Origin: Asticcacaulis solisilvae
GTDB lineage: Bacteria; Pseudomonadota; Alphaproteobacteria; Caulobacterales; Caulobacteraceae
DNA: 64,000 bases
Assembly: GCF_017875235.1 (NCBI RefSeq)
Contig: NZ_JAGGMI010000006.1
Span: forward strand, 62,001 to 126,000
Direction: 5' to 3'
Part shown: positions 62,593-64,000 of the stretch, in pieces
Layout: the number at the start of each line of letters is the position of its first letter
Numbering within the stretch: the stretch's first letter is position 1
Program-made: the position numbers and the translations under genes
Notes under the pieces: model-generated
What the model was told of the DNA's origin: nothing
The model's input: only the letters and a program-made list of their open reading frames with translations
The model's database searches: none

Positions 62593-63182
62593 GAACGCTC
62601 TCCGGGTACTGACGTCTTCATGCCGGCCTTCAACCGGCTCATGGCCAGGCGCATGCGCGACTTGACTGTCCCCAAAGGGATAGCCAGCGCCTTGGCGATA
62701 TCGCCATGCGACAGGTCTTCGTAAAAGGACAGGCGCAGAATGGCCTTCTGCTCTTTGGGCAGGGTCTCCAGCAGACCTGCGACTGATGCGGCATCCTCGG
62801 CGAATATCATTTCGCCATCGGCGCCCTTGTCGCCGTCGCCCTGCCACAGATCCTGCGGCAGCTCGCGGACACGCTTGGCCTTGCGCGCCAGATCGATGCG
62901 CAGGTTGCGGGCGATCGAATAGATCCAGGTGACCGCGCTGGCTTTCGAGGCATCGAACATATGCGCCTTGCGCCAGACGCTCAGCATTGCCTCCTGGGCC
63001 AGGTCCTCGGCTTCCTGCGCCGTCAGGCCCTGGCCCATGACGAAGGCCTTGATCTTGGGGGCAAAGCGCAGGAACAGGGCGGCATAGGCGTCGCGATCGC
63101 TGTGGGCAATACGCGCCAAAAGCACCTCCGGCGTAACCTCCGGTGGGGTGCGTTTCGATAGCGCGCTGTCCGTTTCGGTCAT
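62589..63182 (-). CDS. rpoE: ECF sigma factor RpoE (ECF11, singlet-oxygen type)
   Basis: This protein of about 197 residues has sigma region 2 (ALFLRFAPKIKAFVMGQGLTAQEAEDLAQEAMLSVWRKA, FDASKASAVTWIYSIARNLRIDLARK) and region 4 (LLETLPKEQKAILRLSFYEDLSHGDIAKALAIPLGTVKSRMRLAMSRL). FAPKIKAFVM matches the ChrR-linked RpoE group. I prefer ATG 63182; an in-frame ATG at 63224 would add 14 residues. It is cotranscribed with chrR, and the exact TGATCC-N16-CGTA promoter upstream suggests it drives its own operon. Confidence 0.94.
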   Translation of the reverse strand: MTETDSALSKRTPPEVTPEVLLARIAHSDRDAYAALFLRFAPKIKAFVMGQGLTAQEAEDLAQEAMLSVWRKAHMFDASKASAVTWIYSIARNLRIDLARKAKRVRELPQDLWQGDGDKGADGEMIFAEDAASVAGLLETLPKEQKAILRLSFYEDLSHGDIAKALAIPLGTVKSRMRLAMSRLKAGMKTSVPGERS

Positions 63183-63271
63183 GCGAGCAACAAACCCCAA
63201 TGTAAGCGCGCGGTCAAAGGACATTTTCGGATACCGGGCCTGGCGCCCGCCTGTGGTGACTTTGAGCCTGA

Positions 63272-63297
63272 TACGCCTCCTTCGGACAAATGGATCA
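63272..63297 (-). promoter_or_regulatory. RpoE (ECF11) promoter of rpoE-chrR
   Basis: On the minus strand TGATCC (63297-63292) is followed by exactly 16 bases and CGTA (63275-63272), the consensus for RpoE/ChrR-type sigma factors. It would start transcription about 40-80 bp before rpoE, giving autoregulation. Confidence 0.85.
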
Positions 63298-63309
63298 CGG
63301 GCTCAGGTG

Positions 63310-63335
63310 TGATCCACGACAAGGGACGGTGCGTA
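63310..63335 (+). promoter_or_regulatory. RpoE (ECF11) promoter of the flavin oxidase gene
   Basis: TGATCC (63310-63315), 16 bases and CGTA (63332-63335) form a second exact ECF11-type promoter, back-to-back with the rpoE promoter; the two -35 elements are 12 bp apart. Transcription would begin near 63343, about 23 bp before the ATG at 63366. Confidence 0.85.
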
Positions 63336-63365
63336 CACATTTTCAAATACGACGGAGACTGGCGC

Positions 63366-64000
63366 ATGTACGATATGTCGAACCTAACGAGACCAAAGGT
63401 AGCTGTGGTCGGTTCGGGCATAGCCGGACTGTCCGCCGCCTGGATGCTGAACGGGCACTGCGACATTACCGTTTTCGAAAGCGAAGCCCAGGCCGGTGGC
63501 CACAGCCATACGGTCAATGCCGGCACGGCCGAAAATCCGGTCTGGGTCGATATGGGCTTCATCGTCTTCAATGAGCCCTGCTATCCAAACCTTGTTGCCC
63601 TTTTTCGCCACCTCGGCGTCGTGCACCAGCTCAGCGACATGTCGTTCGGCGTCAGCATTGACGACGGCCGGCTGGAATATTGCAGCCTGGGGATGAACGG
63701 CATCTTCGCCCAGCGCCGTAACCTGTTCCGCCCGCGCTTCCTGTCGCTGCTGCTAGATATCGTCCGCTTCTACCGCGAGGCGCCAAAGGACGAAGCGGCG
63801 CGCGCAAAACCCGGTTACAGTCTTGGTGAATACCTGAAAGACCGCAACTACGGCCGCGCCTTTATCGACGACCACCTGCTGCCGCAGGCCGCCGCCATCT
63901 GGTCGACCTCGGCGCAGCAGATCATGGACTATCCGTTCCGCGCCTTTATCGCCTTCTTCGAAAACCACGGCCTGCTGAAAATCACCGATCGCATCCTGTG
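63366..64000 (+). CDS. FAD-dependent amine-oxidase-like protein (3' end outside window)
   Basis: The gene runs off the end of the window; 211 codons are visible. The N-terminus has a Rossmann FAD-binding motif (VAVVGSGIAGLSAAWML, residues about 12-28), an acidic end FESEAQAGGHSHTV and WVDMGFIVFNEPCYPNLVALFRHLGV, the start found in flavin amine-oxidase-like proteins that usually stand with cyclopropane-fatty-acid synthase genes in singlet-oxygen operons. GGAG eight bases upstream supports ATG 63366. The strong ECF11 promoter directly upstream makes it a likely RpoE target. The downstream genes are not seen. Confidence 0.9.
   Translation, partial: MYDMSNLTRPKVAVVGSGIAGLSAAWMLNGHCDITVFESEAQAGGHSHTVNAGTAENPVWVDMGFIVFNEPCYPNLVALFRHLGVVHQLSDMSFGVSIDDGRLEYCSLGMNGIFAQRRNLFRPRFLSLLLDIVRFYREAPKDEAARAKPGYSLGEYLKDRNYGRAFIDDHLLPQAAAIWSTSAQQIMDYPFRAFIAFFENHGLLKITDRIL

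Noticed and set aside
1-64000. tRNA, rRNA, CRISPR arrays, insertion sequences or prophage
   Set aside because: None was recognised; the tandem repeats seen are coding RTX repeats and the dispersed repeats are hairpin elements without a transposase.

Overview
The window is a 64 kb, high-GC stretch of an alphaproteobacterial chromosome, most probably from the Caulobacterales (an Asticcacaulis/Caulobacter-like organism). This rests on inference: an ExoY-class sugar transferase beside rhamnose genes, an RsaD/RsaE-like type I exporter beside RTX proteins, a GTTC-N7-GTTC-like site before dinB, an RpoE-ChrR pair with perfect ECF11-type promoters, and dispersed alphaproteobacterial hairpin repeats. 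I see no rRNA, tRNA, CRISPR array, transposase or phage gene.

About 1-51,800 is one very large exopolysaccharide (EPS) island. It holds an initiating undecaprenyl-phosphate sugar transferase (3437), five GT4 and one GT2 glycosyltransferases, dTDP-rhamnose genes rfbCBDA (12904-16321), UDP-glucuronate genes (ugd at 24488, epimerase at 7290), two Wzx-type flippases (16328, 31316), three polymerase/ligase-like membrane proteins (5746, 11319, 36486), two Wzc-like co-polymerase/tyrosine kinases (34285, 47328), one small outer-membrane export protein (49652) and an outer-membrane beta-barrel (50493). Four acyltransferase-3 proteins (one of them, at 53978, just outside the island) and two hexapeptide acetyltransferases probably decorate the sugars. 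The duplicated flippases and co-polymerases suggest that two polysaccharides, or one complex one, are made.

Scattered through the island are secreted polysaccharide-active enzymes: a GH71/99-like protein (19220), two clan GH-A-like hydrolases (21578, 22741) and a PL1-like lyase (45291). There are also three RTX calcium-binding proteins (25721, 29110, 40073) and a type I secretion ABC/adaptor pair (41861-45066). All three RTX proteins end in closely related C-termini, so they are probable substrates of the one exporter. My leading hypothesis for the window is an EPS-matrix system in which calcium-binding RTX proteins are exported into an acidic, uronate- and rhamnose-containing polysaccharide. 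Two small single-span membrane proteins (39115, 46847) lie in the same area.

From 52,186 on the content is ordinary chromosome: dinB with a LexA-like site, an unknown protein, an acyltransferase, and a leucine/isovalerate catabolic set liuB-liuC-liuD-liuA-liuE interrupted by two copies of a C/T-rich hairpin repeat. The biotin-carrying subunit LiuD looks internally shortened. The window closes with an rpoE-chrR-DUF2177 operon diverging from a flavin amine-oxidase-like gene; both are preceded by exact TGATCC-N16-CGTA promoters, as expected for a singlet-oxygen response module.

Dispersed bipartite hairpin repeats (five copies of one family, one of a related type) sit between EPS transcription units.
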